Assembly (NCBI GenBank): GCA_963749715.1 | Contig: CAVVNR010000004.1 | Location: 186,001 to 250,000, forward strand | Source: Roseiarcus sp963749715 | Lineage (GTDB): Bacteria; Pseudomonadota; Alphaproteobacteria; Rhizobiales; Beijerinckiaceae | Length of the DNA stretch: 64,000 nucleotides | Reading direction: 5' to 3' | In this document: piece after piece, positions 17,718-27,237 of the stretch | How the letters are laid out: each line of letters begins with the position of its first letter | Numbering within the stretch: position 1 is the first letter of the stretch | Position numbers and translations under genes: made by a program | Notes under the pieces: generated by a model | Seen by the model: the letters and a program-made list of their open reading frames with translations, nothing else | Databases searched by the model: none | What the model was told of the DNA's origin: nothing

Positions 17718-18197
17718 TCAGAGCGGTTTCTCGTACACGATCTCGTAGGCCGCATAGCCCGATCGCTCGTAGCTTGCTCGCGCCGCGCGGTTCGCCGCGA
17801 GCGTGAAAAGCCGGATGCGGGTCACGCCCTCGGCGCGAAGGCGCCGCTCGATCGCGTCGAGAAGCCGGGATGCGACGCGCCGCCCGCGATAGGTCGAAAG
17901 CACGCAAATGTCGGAGATATAGCCGAAGCGGTTCGAGTCCGGCGTCTCTTCGATATGGCCCTCCTCCTCGATCCAGCCGGCGACAAAACCAGCGAACAGG
18001 CCGTCGAGCTCGGCGATCATGACGGCGCCGCGCCCGGCGGCGCGCCCCAGCATCCAGGCCAGATAGGCGTCGGCGATGTGCTCGCTCGGCAGGCGCGAGG
18101 GATGCAAGCGGCTTTCGTGATCCTGCAGCTCGACGATCGCGCGCCGCAATTGCGGACCATCGGAAGGCTCGGCGGCTCTGATTGTCAGCCCGTCCAT
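17718..18197 (-). CDS. GNAT family N-acetyltransferase
   Basis: Acetyl-CoA-dependent N-acetyltransferase (159 residues). The acetyl-CoA pyrophosphate loop is visible as YRGRRVASRLLDAIERRL. Before it is the core beta strand SDICVLSTY, and after it are the strand RIRLFTLAAN and the helix RAARASYERSGY, which place the phosphopantetheine arm. It has no signal peptide. It converges on the kinase gene and lies downstream of pth on the same strand, 24 bases away, so read-through from pth is possible. The acceptor could be a small amine, an antibiotic or a protein N-terminus. Confidence 0.85.
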   Translation of the reverse strand: MDGLTIRAAEPSDGPQLRRAIVELQDHESRLHPSRLPSEHIADAYLAWMLGRAAGRGAVMIAELDGLFAGFVAGWIEEEGHIEETPDSNRFGYISDICVLSTYRGRRVASRLLDAIERRLRAEGVTRIRLFTLAANRAARASYERSGYAAYEIVYEKPL

Positions 18198-18220
18198 CGA
18201 ACCCGTCTTCCCGCAAGGAG

Positions 18221-18817
18221 CTAGACGCCCGATTTCTCGCCGAACCCCGCCGCCTCGATCCCCAGATGCGTCTTGTTCTGGAAGCTCGCATCCCGGCCCT
18301 CGACGAGGAGGGGCGCGGCGTCGGCGACGGCGCGGCAGACCGCCTCGACCCAGCCCGCTTCAGCCTTCGAGAAGTCGCTCAGCACATAGTGATAGACCAG
18401 ATCCTTGTCGCCGGGATGGCCGATGCCGAGCCGGACGCGCCTGAAATCGTTGCCGACATGCGCGCTGATCGAGCGCAGTCCGTTGTGGCCGGCGTTGCCG
18501 CCGCCGACCTTGACCCTCACTTTGGCCGGCGCGAGATCGAGCTCGTCGTGGATGACAATCAGCGCGCCGAGGTCGAGCTTCCAGAAGCGCAGCGCCTCGC
18601 CGATGCTGCGTCCGGAATCGTTCATGTAGGTCTGCGGCTTGAGCAGGGTCACCCGCGTCGCGCCGATGAGCCCCTCGGCCGCCAATCCCTGCCAGCGCGC
18701 GCGAAACGGGCCGACGCGATGCGCCCCCGCGATCGCGTCGACCGCCATGAAGCCGATGTTGTGGCGGTTGCGCGTGTGGCGCGCGCCCGGGTTGCCGAGT
18801 CCCGCGATGACCAGCAT
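18221..18817 (-). CDS. pth: Peptidyl-tRNA hydrolase
   Basis: Releases tRNA from prematurely dissociated peptidyl-tRNA, an essential recycling step. The enzyme has 198 residues, normal length. Active-site features are GLGNPGARHTRNRHNIGFM with the conserved Asn and catalytic His, TYMNDSGRSIGEALRFW, and IVIHDELDLAPAKVRVKVGG with the Asp that tunes the His. GNDFRRVRLGIGHP is also diagnostic. ATG 18817 is where family similarity begins. It lies directly downstream of rplY on the same strand (gap about 70 bases), the usual alphaproteobacterial order. Confidence 0.94.
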   Translation of the reverse strand: MLVIAGLGNPGARHTRNRHNIGFMAVDAIAGAHRVGPFRARWQGLAAEGLIGATRVTLLKPQTYMNDSGRSIGEALRFWKLDLGALIVIHDELDLAPAKVRVKVGGGNAGHNGLRSISAHVGNDFRRVRLGIGHPGDKDLVYHYVLSDFSKAEAGWVEAVCRAVADAAPLLVEGRDASFQNKTHLGIEAAGFGEKSGV

Positions 18818-18889
18818 GGGGCCCCCGATCGATCGGCGCGCGGGGCGGACCTCTCCTCGGAGAAAGCCCGCCCGTCCGGGGCGCAAGCC

Positions 18890-19642
18890 TTACTTCTTGG
18901 CGGCCGGCTTGGCGGCGGCGGGAGCGGCGGCGGCCGCCGCTTTCGCCGGAGCGGCGGCGCCCTTGCCGGCGTCGGCCTTGGCGGGAGCGCCGGCGGCAGG
19001 CGCCGCGGCGCCCGCGGCGGGAGCGGCGGCCGCGGCAGCCGTCGCCGCGGGGGTAGCCGGCGTTTCCTCGACCATCACCGTCGGCGGGACGATCGTCACC
19101 ACCGTCTGGTCCGTTTTGGAGCTGACCGGGCGGCAGCCCTCCGGCAGTTTGACCCCGGACACATGCACCGAATCGTGAAAATCGAGGCCCGCGAGGTCGA
19201 TCGTGATCGATTCCGGGATGGCGTCGGCCGGCGCCATCACTTCGACCGTGTGCAGCACGAGATTGACCGCTCCGCCCTTCTTCAACCCCGGCGAGGCCTC
19301 GCGATTGACGACGTGCACGGGCACGCCGATCCGCACCCGCGATCCCGGCGCGAGCCTGAGAAAATCGAGATGGACCGGCCGGTCGGTGACGACGTCGAGC
19401 TGATAGTCGCGCGGCAACACGCGCTCCTTGCGCCCGTCGACTTCGAGCTCGAAAATCGAGGTCAGGAAGTGCCCCGAGTAGATGAGCTTGTTGACGTCCT
19501 TGTAGTCGACCGAGACCGGCTCGGGTTTGAGGCCGCCGCCATAGATGACGGCGGGAACACGGCCTTCGCGACGAACGGAGCGGGCGGCCCCCTTGCCGGT
19601 CCCGCTGCGCGCCACGGCCGCGAGTTGCTTGATCGCTGCCAT
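18890..19642 (-). CDS. rplY: 50S ribosomal protein L25/general stress protein Ctc
   Basis: Binds 5S rRNA in the large ribosomal subunit. It is the long TL5/CTC form: an N-terminal L25 domain (GTGKGAARSVRREGRVPAVI, then YSGHFLTSIFELEVDG) and a second beta domain (VDRPVHL-like region, GVPVHVVNREASPGLKKGG). Its 250 residues include an unusual C-terminal tail from about residue 195 made almost only of Ala, Pro, Lys and Gly. Such low-complexity tails occur in Rhizobiales homologs. Start at MAAIKQLAAVARSG. It precedes pth in a probable two-gene operon. Confidence 0.93.
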   Translation of the reverse strand: MAAIKQLAAVARSGTGKGAARSVRREGRVPAVIYGGGLKPEPVSVDYKDVNKLIYSGHFLTSIFELEVDGRKERVLPRDYQLDVVTDRPVHLDFLRLAPGSRVRIGVPVHVVNREASPGLKKGGAVNLVLHTVEVMAPADAIPESITIDLAGLDFHDSVHVSGVKLPEGCRPVSSKTDQTVVTIVPPTVMVEETPATPAATAAAAAAPAAGAAAPAAGAPAKADAGKGAAAPAKAAAAAAPAAAKPAAKK

Positions 19643-19805
19643 GATGATGTCCTTGGTCTGGTTGCTCGCGCCCTGCCTCCAGGGGTGTCGGAACCGGCGC
19701 GAAGCCGCGCCTTATAGAGAAGCCAGGAGGGGAGGGCAAGAGCGGCGGCTCCTCCTTGCTTTCGTCGGCTCGTCGTCGCATTGCTCTCATCCGGAGACCC
19801 GAAAA

Positions 19806-21293
19806 ATGACAGGCGTTCCGGCAATGAGCGAGAAATTTCGCGTCGAGGAAGACGCGCTCGGCGACGTAAGCGTCCCGGCCGACCATTTGTGGGGCGCCCA
19901 GACTGAGCGCTCACGTCAGAACTTCACCGTCGGCGTCGAGCGGCACCGTTGGAACCGCGCGGTCATTCGTTCTTTCGGGCTTTTGAAGAAATGCGCGGCG
20001 CTGGCCAATCTGGAACTCGGCCAAATGCCAAGGGACAAGGTCGAGCTCATCGTCCGCGCCTCGCAGGATGTGATCGACGGCAGGCTCGACGACGAGTTTC
20101 CGCTGGTCGTGTTTCAGACTGGGTCGGGCACCCAATCGAACATGAACGCCAACGAGGTGATCGCCAACCGGGCGATCCAGATCGCCGGCGGCGTGATCGG
20201 ATCCAAGAACCCGATCCACCCGAACGACGACGTTAATCACAGCCAGTCGTCGAACGACGTGTTCCCGACGGTCATGCACGTCGCCGCCGCGGGACAGATC
20301 AATGAGGCTCTGCTGCCCGCGGTCGCCCGGTTGCGGGATACTCTCGACGGTAAGGCGAAGGCCTTTTCCGATGTCGTGATGGTCGGCCGCACGCATTTGC
20401 AGGACGCGACGCCGCTGACCCTCGGCCAGGCGATTTCAGGCTGGGCGGCGCAGCTCGATCAGGCGATCGCCACGATCGGGAGAGCCTGCGAAGGGCTGAT
20501 GCCGCTGGCGATCGGCGGTACGGCGGTCGGCACCGGGCTCAACGCCGACCCGCAATTCGGCGACACGGTCGCGCGCAAGCTCGCCGAGGAGACCGGGACG
20601 CCCTTCACCTCGGCGCCCAACAAATTCGCGGCTCTGTCGGCGGATGACGCGATGGTCAACGTGAGCGCTTCCTTGCGCACCCTGGCCGGCGCACTGATGA
20701 AAATGGCCAACGACATCCGCCTCTACGTCAGCGGGCCGCGGGCGGGGATCGGCGAACTGAGGATCCCGGAGAACGAGCCCGGCTCGTCGATCATGCCGGG
20801 CAAGATCAATCCCACCCAGTGCGAGGCCTTGACCATGGTGGCGGTGCACGTGTTCGGCAACGACCAGGCAGTGGCCTTCGCCGGCTCGCAAGGGCATTTT
20901 CAGCTCAACGTCTATCGGCCGGTCACCCTGCACAACGTGCTCGAGTCGATCCAGCTGTTGGCCGAGGGCTGCCGCTCGTTCGACGAGAATTGCGCGCGCG
21001 GGATCGAGCCGAACGAGAAGCGGATCAAGGAGCATCTCGACAATTCGCTGATGCTGGTGACCGCGCTCAACCCGCATATCGGCTACGAGAAGGCGGCGCA
21101 GATTTCGCTCAAGGCCTATCGGGAGGACATCAGCCTTAGACAAGCAGCGCTCGCGCTCGGCTATGTCACCGCCGATGAGTTTGAAAAGTGGGTCCGACCC
21201 GAGGAGATGATCCACCCGCTGCCGGTCCGCGGCGAGAAAGCGTCCAGGAGCGGATCGGGTCGGCGCGCTTCGAAAGGTCGCGCGCCGCCCTGA
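19806..21293 (+). CDS. fumC: Fumarate hydratase class II
   Basis: Iron-independent fumarase of the TCA cycle (fumarate plus water to malate), a cytoplasmic homotetramer of the aspartase/fumarase superfamily. Visible signatures are FQTGSGTQSNMNANEVI, SQSSNDVFPT, GRTHLQDATPLTLGQ and the superfamily loop GSSIMPGKINPTQCE at about residue 325. The last contains the catalytic Ser. At 495 residues it is somewhat longer than usual. The extra is a basic C-terminal tail (VRGEKASRSGSGRRASKG) after the normal end near WVRPEEM. ATG 19806 follows GGAG by nine bases; a second ATG at 19824 is possible. Confidence 0.94.
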   Translation: MTGVPAMSEKFRVEEDALGDVSVPADHLWGAQTERSRQNFTVGVERHRWNRAVIRSFGLLKKCAALANLELGQMPRDKVELIVRASQDVIDGRLDDEFPLVVFQTGSGTQSNMNANEVIANRAIQIAGGVIGSKNPIHPNDDVNHSQSSNDVFPTVMHVAAAGQINEALLPAVARLRDTLDGKAKAFSDVVMVGRTHLQDATPLTLGQAISGWAAQLDQAIATIGRACEGLMPLAIGGTAVGTGLNADPQFGDTVARKLAEETGTPFTSAPNKFAALSADDAMVNVSASLRTLAGALMKMANDIRLYVSGPRAGIGELRIPENEPGSSIMPGKINPTQCEALTMVAVHVFGNDQAVAFAGSQGHFQLNVYRPVTLHNVLESIQLLAEGCRSFDENCARGIEPNEKRIKEHLDNSLMLVTALNPHIGYEKAAQISLKAYREDISLRQAALALGYVTADEFEKWVRPEEMIHPLPVRGEKASRSGSGRRASKGRAPP

Positions 21294-21313
21294 CTTGGAT
21301 CGCGCGAGGCCTC

Positions 21314-22312
21314 CTAGGTGGCAGCCGCTCTGTTGGCGGCTTTCTCCGCGGGGCTCGGGCCCGCGCCCTTGAGACGGACGATCGATTGGAGCGCGTCGAA
21401 CCAGAACGGGGCGCCGAACAGCGCCGCCACGGCCGTGATGAACCAGCCCAGGAGCGGGCGGTACCAGATCGAAGGCGGCGCGGCCCAAAACGCTTCCCAG
21501 CGTCCATGATCGTCCTGGACGTCAAGAAAGTGTCCCGGCGCCCATCCAACCGGGAATCCGTCTTGCGCTATGGCGCTGATCGCAGCGAACGCCTGCTCGC
21601 CGTTCGCAATGGCGTCGTCGACGGTCTTTGGGTCGGTGGACGGAATTGTGGCGTACTTCAGCCGATCGGCGAGTGCAGGCTCGCCCCACAACACGGTCCC
21701 GACCCGGATGGTGTCCAGGTTGACGACGAAAGCGGTCGCAAGCGCGATGAAAAAGGTCATCACCTGCGTGCGCCGCTTGAAGTGGCCGCTTAGCCGATCC
21801 ATCCCATTGTCGAACCAGTTGGCGAGATCCTGCTTCAGCCGGTCCATGTCGCCGCCACAGCGAACGACCATCCCTTGAAGCAGTTGCTTGATCTGCGGGT
21901 CGGAAATCCTTGCGACCTGGTCGTTGAGCGTCGTCATCCGCGCCCTGAGCTCGGCTGTGGCCTCGACTCCTGGCGCCTGGGCGGCGGCGGCGGGCGTTGC
22001 GGCGGAAAGGCCCGTGATATCGAGCACCGCCTCGGCAAACTGGACCTTGTCGATATAGGCGGGAGCGTTTCTTGTCGGATCGCCGCTGCCCGGTCCGAGA
22101 GGGCTGACGAGCGCATGCTGGTAAAGCTCTTTCGCGAGGCCGGTGAAATGGGGATCGTTGACGAGCTCCATGATCCCAGCTCGGAGGCTTTTCACCCGCA
22201 CATTGAGGGCTGAGTTGATCGCCTCGACGGCCGCGCTGGTGAAAAGGCTGATCGCGAGAAATCCAAATATGATGCCCGCCGCCACATCGAGAATAGTGCT
22301 TCCAAACATCAT
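21314..22312 (-). CDS. Conserved membrane protein, function unknown
   Basis: 332 residues, no named family recognised by me. The N-terminus (LDVAAGIIFGFLAISLFTSA) is a membrane segment. A large cytoplasmic or periplasmic central domain with predicted helices follows. Two or three further membrane segments occur at about residues 185-205 (VMTFFIALATAFVVNLDTI) and 285-310 (LLGWFITAVAALFGAPFWFD). Proteins with this arrangement and the AVEAINSALNVRVKSLR stretch occur across proteobacteria as hypotheticals. It converges on fumC. No catalytic motif is visible. Confidence 0.65.
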   Translation of the reverse strand: MMFGSTILDVAAGIIFGFLAISLFTSAAVEAINSALNVRVKSLRAGIMELVNDPHFTGLAKELYQHALVSPLGPGSGDPTRNAPAYIDKVQFAEAVLDITGLSAATPAAAAQAPGVEATAELRARMTTLNDQVARISDPQIKQLLQGMVVRCGGDMDRLKQDLANWFDNGMDRLSGHFKRRTQVMTFFIALATAFVVNLDTIRVGTVLWGEPALADRLKYATIPSTDPKTVDDAIANGEQAFAAISAIAQDGFPVGWAPGHFLDVQDDHGRWEAFWAAPPSIWYRPLLGWFITAVAALFGAPFWFDALQSIVRLKGAGPSPAEKAANRAAAT

Positions 22313-22493
22313 TCAACCTCCCCCCCGAAATAACGTTCAAACGTTAGCCGAAAGGGAGAAAAAACAATGTGAGGCGGCGTCACAGCGCGAAGCCGGCGCG
22401 CTGGAGGCGCCCTGCGTCGCGATCCGCATTTCAGGGCGAATTGTGGTGCAGGCGCCTCGACCCAGGCGTGGCCGCGGGCGCCATGCGACCCGC

Positions 22494-23126
22494 CTAGACC
22501 CCGTAGGCCTTCATGAAGACGTCGACCCCGGCCTCGACCGAGGCCTCGATGTCCTCGGGGCTGATCGAGCCGACGACGCCGAACAGGAGACGCTTGTAGA
22601 CATAGCTCTGGCACAAATCGACGAACTGCCAAGCGGCGCGCTCCGGATCCGGAACCCTGAGCTTGCCGGACTTTTCGAGGCTTTCGAGCTCGGCCGCGAG
22701 CCTGGTCGCGCCATAAAGCGGACCGGCTTCGTAGAAGGCGCGCCCGACATTGGGGAATTTCTCCGCCGCAGCGATGACGACCCTGGCGAGCGAACGCGTG
22801 GACGGCTCAGCCATCTTGCTGATGAGCCGGACGCCAAAGTCTCTCAGCATCTCGCGCGCGTCGCCCTCGCGCCTGAAATTGCACACGCGCTCCGCCGATT
22901 GCGCGTATTCGCCGCGGATAATGGCCTCGAACAATTCGTCTTTGGAGTTGAAATAGGCGTAGAGCGTGCCCTTGGATACGCCCGCGGCGCGCGAGATATC
23001 GTTCATGCTCGCGCCATCGAAGCCGGAGCTCAAGAAAACCGAGCGCGCGCCATCCATGATCTGGCGCCGCTTCGCCCCCCCATCGCCGCCCGAGGCTGTT
23101 TCCCGCGCCAAAGCCTCCAATTCCAT
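22494..23126 (-). CDS. TetR/AcrR family regulator of the adjacent pump
   Basis: Repressor of 210 residues. The N-terminal helix-turn-helix is SMNDISRAAGVSKGTLYAYF preceded by IMDGARSVFLSSGFDGA. The C-terminal ligand domain (GVRLISKMAEPSTRSLARVV and onward) resembles TetR_C of AcrR-like repressors. It is divergent from emrAB with 135 bases between. Two copies of the palindrome ACCGAACCGTTCGGT lie in that gap, so it very likely represses both itself and the pump. The inducer is unknown; pump substrates are the usual inducers. Confidence 0.87.
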   Translation of the reverse strand: MELEALARETASGGDGGAKRRQIMDGARSVFLSSGFDGASMNDISRAAGVSKGTLYAYFNSKDELFEAIIRGEYAQSAERVCNFRREGDAREMLRDFGVRLISKMAEPSTRSLARVVIAAAEKFPNVGRAFYEAGPLYGATRLAAELESLEKSGKLRVPDPERAAWQFVDLCQSYVYKRLLFGVVGSISPEDIEASVEAGVDVFMKAYGV

Positions 23127-23150
23127 ACCTTTGCGCCCTTCAAACCGTCG

Positions 23151-23165
23151 ACCGAACCGTTCGGT
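23151..23165. promoter_or_regulatory. TetR operator copy 1
   Basis: ACCGAAC-C-GTTCGGT: perfect 7-bp arms around one base. It lies 25 bases upstream of the TetR start codon. An identical copy occurs at 23216-23230. Assignment to the adjacent TetR protein is inferred from symmetry, duplication and position. Confidence 0.65.
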
Positions 23166-23215
23166 TCGATTTTTCTTGCCATACCCCTCGATTTGCGCTA
23201 AGTCAACAAAAAATG

Positions 23216-23230
23216 ACCGAACCGTTCGGT
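23216..23230. promoter_or_regulatory. TetR operator copy 2
   Basis: The same 15-base palindrome as at 23151, here extended to 8-bp arms (GACCGAAC-C-GTTCGGTC). It lies 31 bases upstream of the emrA start codon, where a bound repressor would block the pump promoter. The two centres are 65 bases apart, about six helical turns, so the dimers could sit on the same DNA face. Confidence 0.65.
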
Positions 23231-23261
23231 CGACTTTTATTTTGTGGGCGGAATTTCTATC

Positions 23262-24572
23262 ATGACCGACACACCCAACGTCGCGGAGCCGGACGCGGCG
23301 ACCGCCTCCCGGACGATGACCGCTCCCCCGTCTCGCGGTTTCCCCATCCCCACCACGCCCTCGCATGGCGCGCTGACCCATGCGCCCGCAGGCGGGGCGC
23401 CGATTGTTAAGGCCGCGCCGGCCAAGCGCGCCGGCTTGCGCCGGTTTGCCGTTCCGGTCTTGATCCTCGCCGCGCTCGGCTACGGCGGCAAGACGGCCTA
23501 TGACTGGTTCGTCGAAGGGCGATTCCTGGTTTCGACCGACGACGCCTATGTCGGCGCCCTGACGTCGATCGTCGCCGCCAAAGCCACCGGCCACATCATC
23601 GCGGTTCCGGTCGTCCAGAACCAGATCGTCCACAAGGGCGACCTGATCGTCTCGATCGACGACGGCGACTATCGGAACGCGGTCGACTCGGCCCGAGCGC
23701 GCATCGGCACCCAGGACGCCACGATCGCTCGCTTCGGCAGGCAGATTGACGCCCAGGGCGCGATCATCGCCCAGGCCGACGCGCAGGCCACGGCGACGGG
23801 CGCGCAGGTGAAGAGCGCCGAGGCGGACGTCGAGCGGGCGGCCCTCGAATATGACCGCTCCTACAAGCTGGCGCAGACGAATTTCGGCTCGCAGCAGCGC
23901 CTCGAGCAGGCGACCGCCGACCGCGACCGCACCGTGGCCGCGCTCGCCGCCGCCAGGGCAAGCGTAGCCTCGACCGCCGCGGCGGTCGACGGCGCCAAAG
24001 CCAATCTCGATGTGCTCAAGGCCCAGCAACTCGAGGCCTCGCAACAGCGCAACGAGCTGGTGACGGCGCTTGAGATGGCCGAGCGCAACCTTTCGTTCAC
24101 CCGGGTGTTCGCCGCGTTCGACGGCACGGTTGGCAATGTCGCCGCCCATGTCGGCGAGCTCGTGCAGCCGGGAACGCGCCTGATGGCGCTTGTGCCCCTG
24201 AACGACTCCTACGTCGACGCCAACTTCAAGGAGACCCAGCTCGGCGACATCAAGCCCGGTCAAAAAGTCGACGTCGCCATCGACTCGCTCGACGGGCGGG
24301 TGGTCGAAGGCGTGGTGTCATCGATTTCGCCTGCCTCCGGGGCGCAGTTCTCATTGCTGCCGCCGGACAACGCGACCGGCAACTTCACGAAGGTCGTCCA
24401 GCGGGTCGCGGTGCGCGTCACTTTCCCCGACGAGGTGTTGAAAGAGGTCCCGCTTCGGCCCGGCCTTTCGGTCGTCGCAACCATCCACACCCGCGACCCC
24501 GCCGCCCCGAAGCCGACGCTGCTCGGCGCGCTCGGGCTCGAGGCCTTGGGCGCCAAGAGCGAGAAGCCGTGA
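23262..24572 (+). CDS. emrA: EmrA/HlyD-family membrane fusion protein
   Basis: Periplasmic adaptor of a tripartite multidrug pump (436 residues). A cytoplasmic N-tail is followed by one membrane anchor (RFAVPVLILAALGYGGKTAY). Next comes the biotinyl-lipoyl half motif STDDAYVGALTSIVAAKATG, a long helical hairpin rich in Gln and Ala, the second lipoyl half (FTRVFAAFDGTVGNVAAHVG), and the beta-barrel with LNDSYVDANFKETQLGDIKP. This is the standard EmrA order. Its stop overlaps the emrB start (GTGA), so the two are translationally coupled. Expression should be controlled by the divergent TetR through the operators upstream. Confidence 0.88.
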   Translation: MTDTPNVAEPDAATASRTMTAPPSRGFPIPTTPSHGALTHAPAGGAPIVKAAPAKRAGLRRFAVPVLILAALGYGGKTAYDWFVEGRFLVSTDDAYVGALTSIVAAKATGHIIAVPVVQNQIVHKGDLIVSIDDGDYRNAVDSARARIGTQDATIARFGRQIDAQGAIIAQADAQATATGAQVKSAEADVERAALEYDRSYKLAQTNFGSQQRLEQATADRDRTVAALAAARASVASTAAAVDGAKANLDVLKAQQLEASQQRNELVTALEMAERNLSFTRVFAAFDGTVGNVAAHVGELVQPGTRLMALVPLNDSYVDANFKETQLGDIKPGQKVDVAIDSLDGRVVEGVVSSISPASGAQFSLLPPDNATGNFTKVVQRVAVRVTFPDEVLKEVPLRPGLSVVATIHTRDPAAPKPTLLGALGLEALGAKSEKP

Positions 24573-26184
24573 GCGACGCGGTCGCCGCCATACGGCCCGG
24601 CGGGTCGTCGCCGGCGACCGACCTTGTCGTCGCCCCGGCGACGGTCGCGCAGCGAAATTTCTCGCTCAGGCGGGTCGCGGCGTTCATCTTCATGGTGTTC
24701 GGGATGTTCATGGCGATCCTGGACATCCAGATCGTTTCAGCCTCGCTGTCGGAGATCCAGGCGGGGCTGTCGGCATCCTCGGACGAAATCACCTGGGTGC
24801 AGACCAGCTATCTGGTCGCCGAAGTGATCATGATACCGCTGTCGGGCTTCCTGTCGCGCGTGGTGTCGACGCGGGTCATCTTCACCATTTCGGCCGGCGG
24901 CTTCACCCTCATGAGCTTCATGTGCGCCCACGCCAATTCGATTGAGGAGATGATCGTCTGGCGGGCGCTGCAGGGTTTCATCGGCGGCGGCATGATCCCG
25001 ACGGTGTTCGCCTCGGCGTTCACCATTTTTCCTCGCGACAAGCAGCCGCTCATCGCCCCGGTCATCGGCCTCGTGGCGACGCTTGCGCCGACGATCGGGC
25101 CGACGGTCGGCGGCTATCTCACCGACTGGTTTTCCTGGCACTGGCTGTTCCTGGTCAATCTCGGGCCGGGCGTCGTCGTCACCATCGCGGCCTGGCTGCT
25201 TATCGATTTCGACGAGCCCGACTATTCGCTCCTGACCCACTTCGACTATGTCGGCCTGATCACGATGGGCGGATTTCTCGGGGCGATGGAATATGCGCTG
25301 GAGGAAGGGCCGTCCAAGGACTGGTTCGAAAGCCAGCCGGTGACGATCGCCATTCTGATCTCCGCGGTGAGCGGCGTCGCCTTCTTCTGGCGAATGGCGA
25401 CCGCCCGCCAGCCGATTGTCGATCTCACCGCCTTTCGCGACCGCAACTTCTGGACCGGCTCGATGTTCGCCTTCGTGCTCGGGATCGGGCTCTATGGGCT
25501 CACCTACATCTATCCGGTCTACCTGGCGGTGGTCCGCGGCTATTCGTCGCTGATGATCGGCAAGACCATGTTCGTGACCGGCCTGTGCATGTTCTTCACC
25601 GCCCCGCTCGCCGGGCGCTTGATGACTCGCGTCGACCCTCGGATCATGATCGCGGCCGGCTTCATTTTCTTCGCGGTCGGCACCTACCAGGCTTCCTTCG
25701 TCACCGTCGACTGGGACTTCTGGGAACTCCTGTGGCCCCAGATCTTCCGGGGCGTCGGCCTGATGCTCTCGATGGTGCCGATCAACAATCTCGCGCTCGG
25801 CACGATGCCGCCGCAGAAGATCAAAAACGCCTCCGGCCTCTTCAACCTGATGCGCAACCTTGGCGGCGCGGTCGGCCTCGCCCTCATCAACACCCTTCTC
25901 AACAAGCGCATGGACATGCATCTCGAGCACCTGCGCGAATTGGTGACGTGGGGGGCCGGGTGGTCGAGGACACGCTCGCCAACATGGCCGCGGCGATGGC
26001 CGCGCGCGGCTCGGACGCTGAGCTGGCGGCGACCCGCCAGCTTGCGCTGATCGTCCGCCGGCAGGCCGAGGTGATGGCGCTCGCCGACGTGTTCCTGACG
26101 CTCACCGTGCTTTTCCTCGGCTGCGTCGGGCTTGCCGCGCTGATGCGCCGCCCGGTCGCGGCGGGGGCGGGCGGCGGGCACTAG
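24569..26184 (+). CDS. emrB: EmrB-type drug/proton antiporter (MFS, 14 TM), frameshifted near C-terminus
   Basis: Inner-membrane DHA2-family transporter partnered with EmrA to expel hydrophobic drugs. Fourteen hydrophobic segments are visible. Motifs include VQTSYLVAEVIMIPLSGFLS, RALQGFIGGGMIPTVFA (motif C region) and LATLAPTIGPTVGGYLTDWF. The frame breaks at the G-run 25950-25955. With one more G the sequence continues GGRVVEDTLANMAAAMAARG and then the last membrane segment VFLTLTVLFLGCVGLAALM, ending at 26184 (about 538 residues). Unrepaired, the protein would lose its last helix. Starts at GTG 24569, overlapping the emrA stop. The break sits in a homopolymer, which suggests sequence error. 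Confidence 0.86.
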
Positions 26185-26359
26185 CGGCGCAGCGCGAGCC
26201 GAGGAAGCGCTGGACCTCGATTACCAATCGGTAATGAAGCCGCAATTCTGCGCCTGCCGATCGCACTTGCGGAGGGGCGCCGCCCGGCCATATTATGTGG
26301 TCAGGCGGTCGCTCGGTCAGTCTGGGCGGGAGCCGCACCCTTATCAAGAGGTTTCTCTC

Positions 26360-27130
26360 ATGTCCGACTATGACCGCTACGCCAATACGCGTTACGGCGC
26401 GGGGCTCGCACGGTCCGGCGTCGCCGTCGATCAGGGCCTTCGCGCCTATATGATCGGCGTCTACAACTACATGACCCTCGGGCTCGGCGTCACCGGGCTG
26501 GTGGCCTACGCCGCCTTCCGGTTCGGCACGGTCGAGACCGAAAGCGGACGCCTGGCGCTGACCGACTTCGGCCACGCGATCTATGTCTCGCCGCTGCGCT
26601 GGCTCATCGTGCTCTCGCCGCTGGCTTTGGTGTTCTATATCTCGGCCCGCATCAATTCGATGTCGGTGGCGAGCGCGCGCAATGCGTTCCTCGCCTTTGC
26701 GGCGCTGATCGGCCTGTCGATGTCCGCGCTGCTGGTGGTCTACACCGGCGCCTCGTTCGGGCGCGCGTTCTTCGCGACCGCGGCGGCTTTCGCGAGCCTC
26801 AGCCTCTACGGCTACACGACCCAGCGCAGCCTGTCGGCGATGGGCTCGTTCATGATGATGGGCGTCGTCGGCCTCATCGTCGCGAGCCTGCTCAACGTCT
26901 TCCTGCTGCACAGCACCGGACTGCAGTTCGGGCTATCGATCCTGTGCGTCGTAATCTTCGCCGGGCTCACCGCCTGGGACACCCAGTCGATCAAGGAGAT
27001 GTATTTCTCCGGCGACACCTACGAGATGGCCCACAAGAAGTCGATTCACGGCGCGCTGCGCCTCTACCTCGACTTCATCAACATGTTCCAGGCCATCCTG
27101 ATGCTGACCGGGTCCCAGCGCAACAACTGA
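26360..27130 (+). CDS. Bax inhibitor-1/YccA family membrane protein
   Basis: Seven-helix membrane protein of the BI-1/TMBIM family (256 residues); homologs form pH-sensitive calcium leak channels or interact with FtsH. Residues 1-30 are a polar tail rich in Tyr and Arg. Family stretches are YNYMTLGLGVTGLVAYAAF, the loop TQRSLSAMGSFMMMGVVGL, and ITAWDTQSIKEMYFSG-like near the C-terminus, with the characteristic Asp. ATG 26360 follows AGAGG. A good intrinsic terminator lies right after the stop codon, so it is transcribed alone. Confidence 0.88.
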   Translation: MSDYDRYANTRYGAGLARSGVAVDQGLRAYMIGVYNYMTLGLGVTGLVAYAAFRFGTVETESGRLALTDFGHAIYVSPLRWLIVLSPLALVFYISARINSMSVASARNAFLAFAALIGLSMSALLVVYTGASFGRAFFATAAAFASLSLYGYTTQRSLSAMGSFMMMGVVGLIVASLLNVFLLHSTGLQFGLSILCVVIFAGLTAWDTQSIKEMYFSGDTYEMAHKKSIHGALRLYLDFINMFQAILMLTGSQRNN

Positions 27131-27161
27131 CATATCGTCGTCAATTTGACGATCTAGCATA

Positions 27162-27195
27162 CCCTCGGCTCGCTCGGCGCGAGCCGGGGTTTTTT
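27162..27195 (+). terminator. Intrinsic terminator
   Basis: A GC-rich stem CGGCTCG (27166-27172) pairs with CGAGCCG (27180-27186). It can be extended by CCC/GGG with a G-T pair and is followed by six T. It begins 31 bases after the Bax-inhibitor-like gene, so it should end that transcript. Confidence 0.75.
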
Positions 27196-27237
27196 GAAAA
27201 GGCGCATATTCCGGTAACGCGGGTTGGGGGGCTGGTG

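Noticed and set aside
24737..25930. 397-residue His/Asp/Arg-rich minus-strand frame
   Set aside because: Shadow of emrB; composition typical of antisense in GC-rich DNA.
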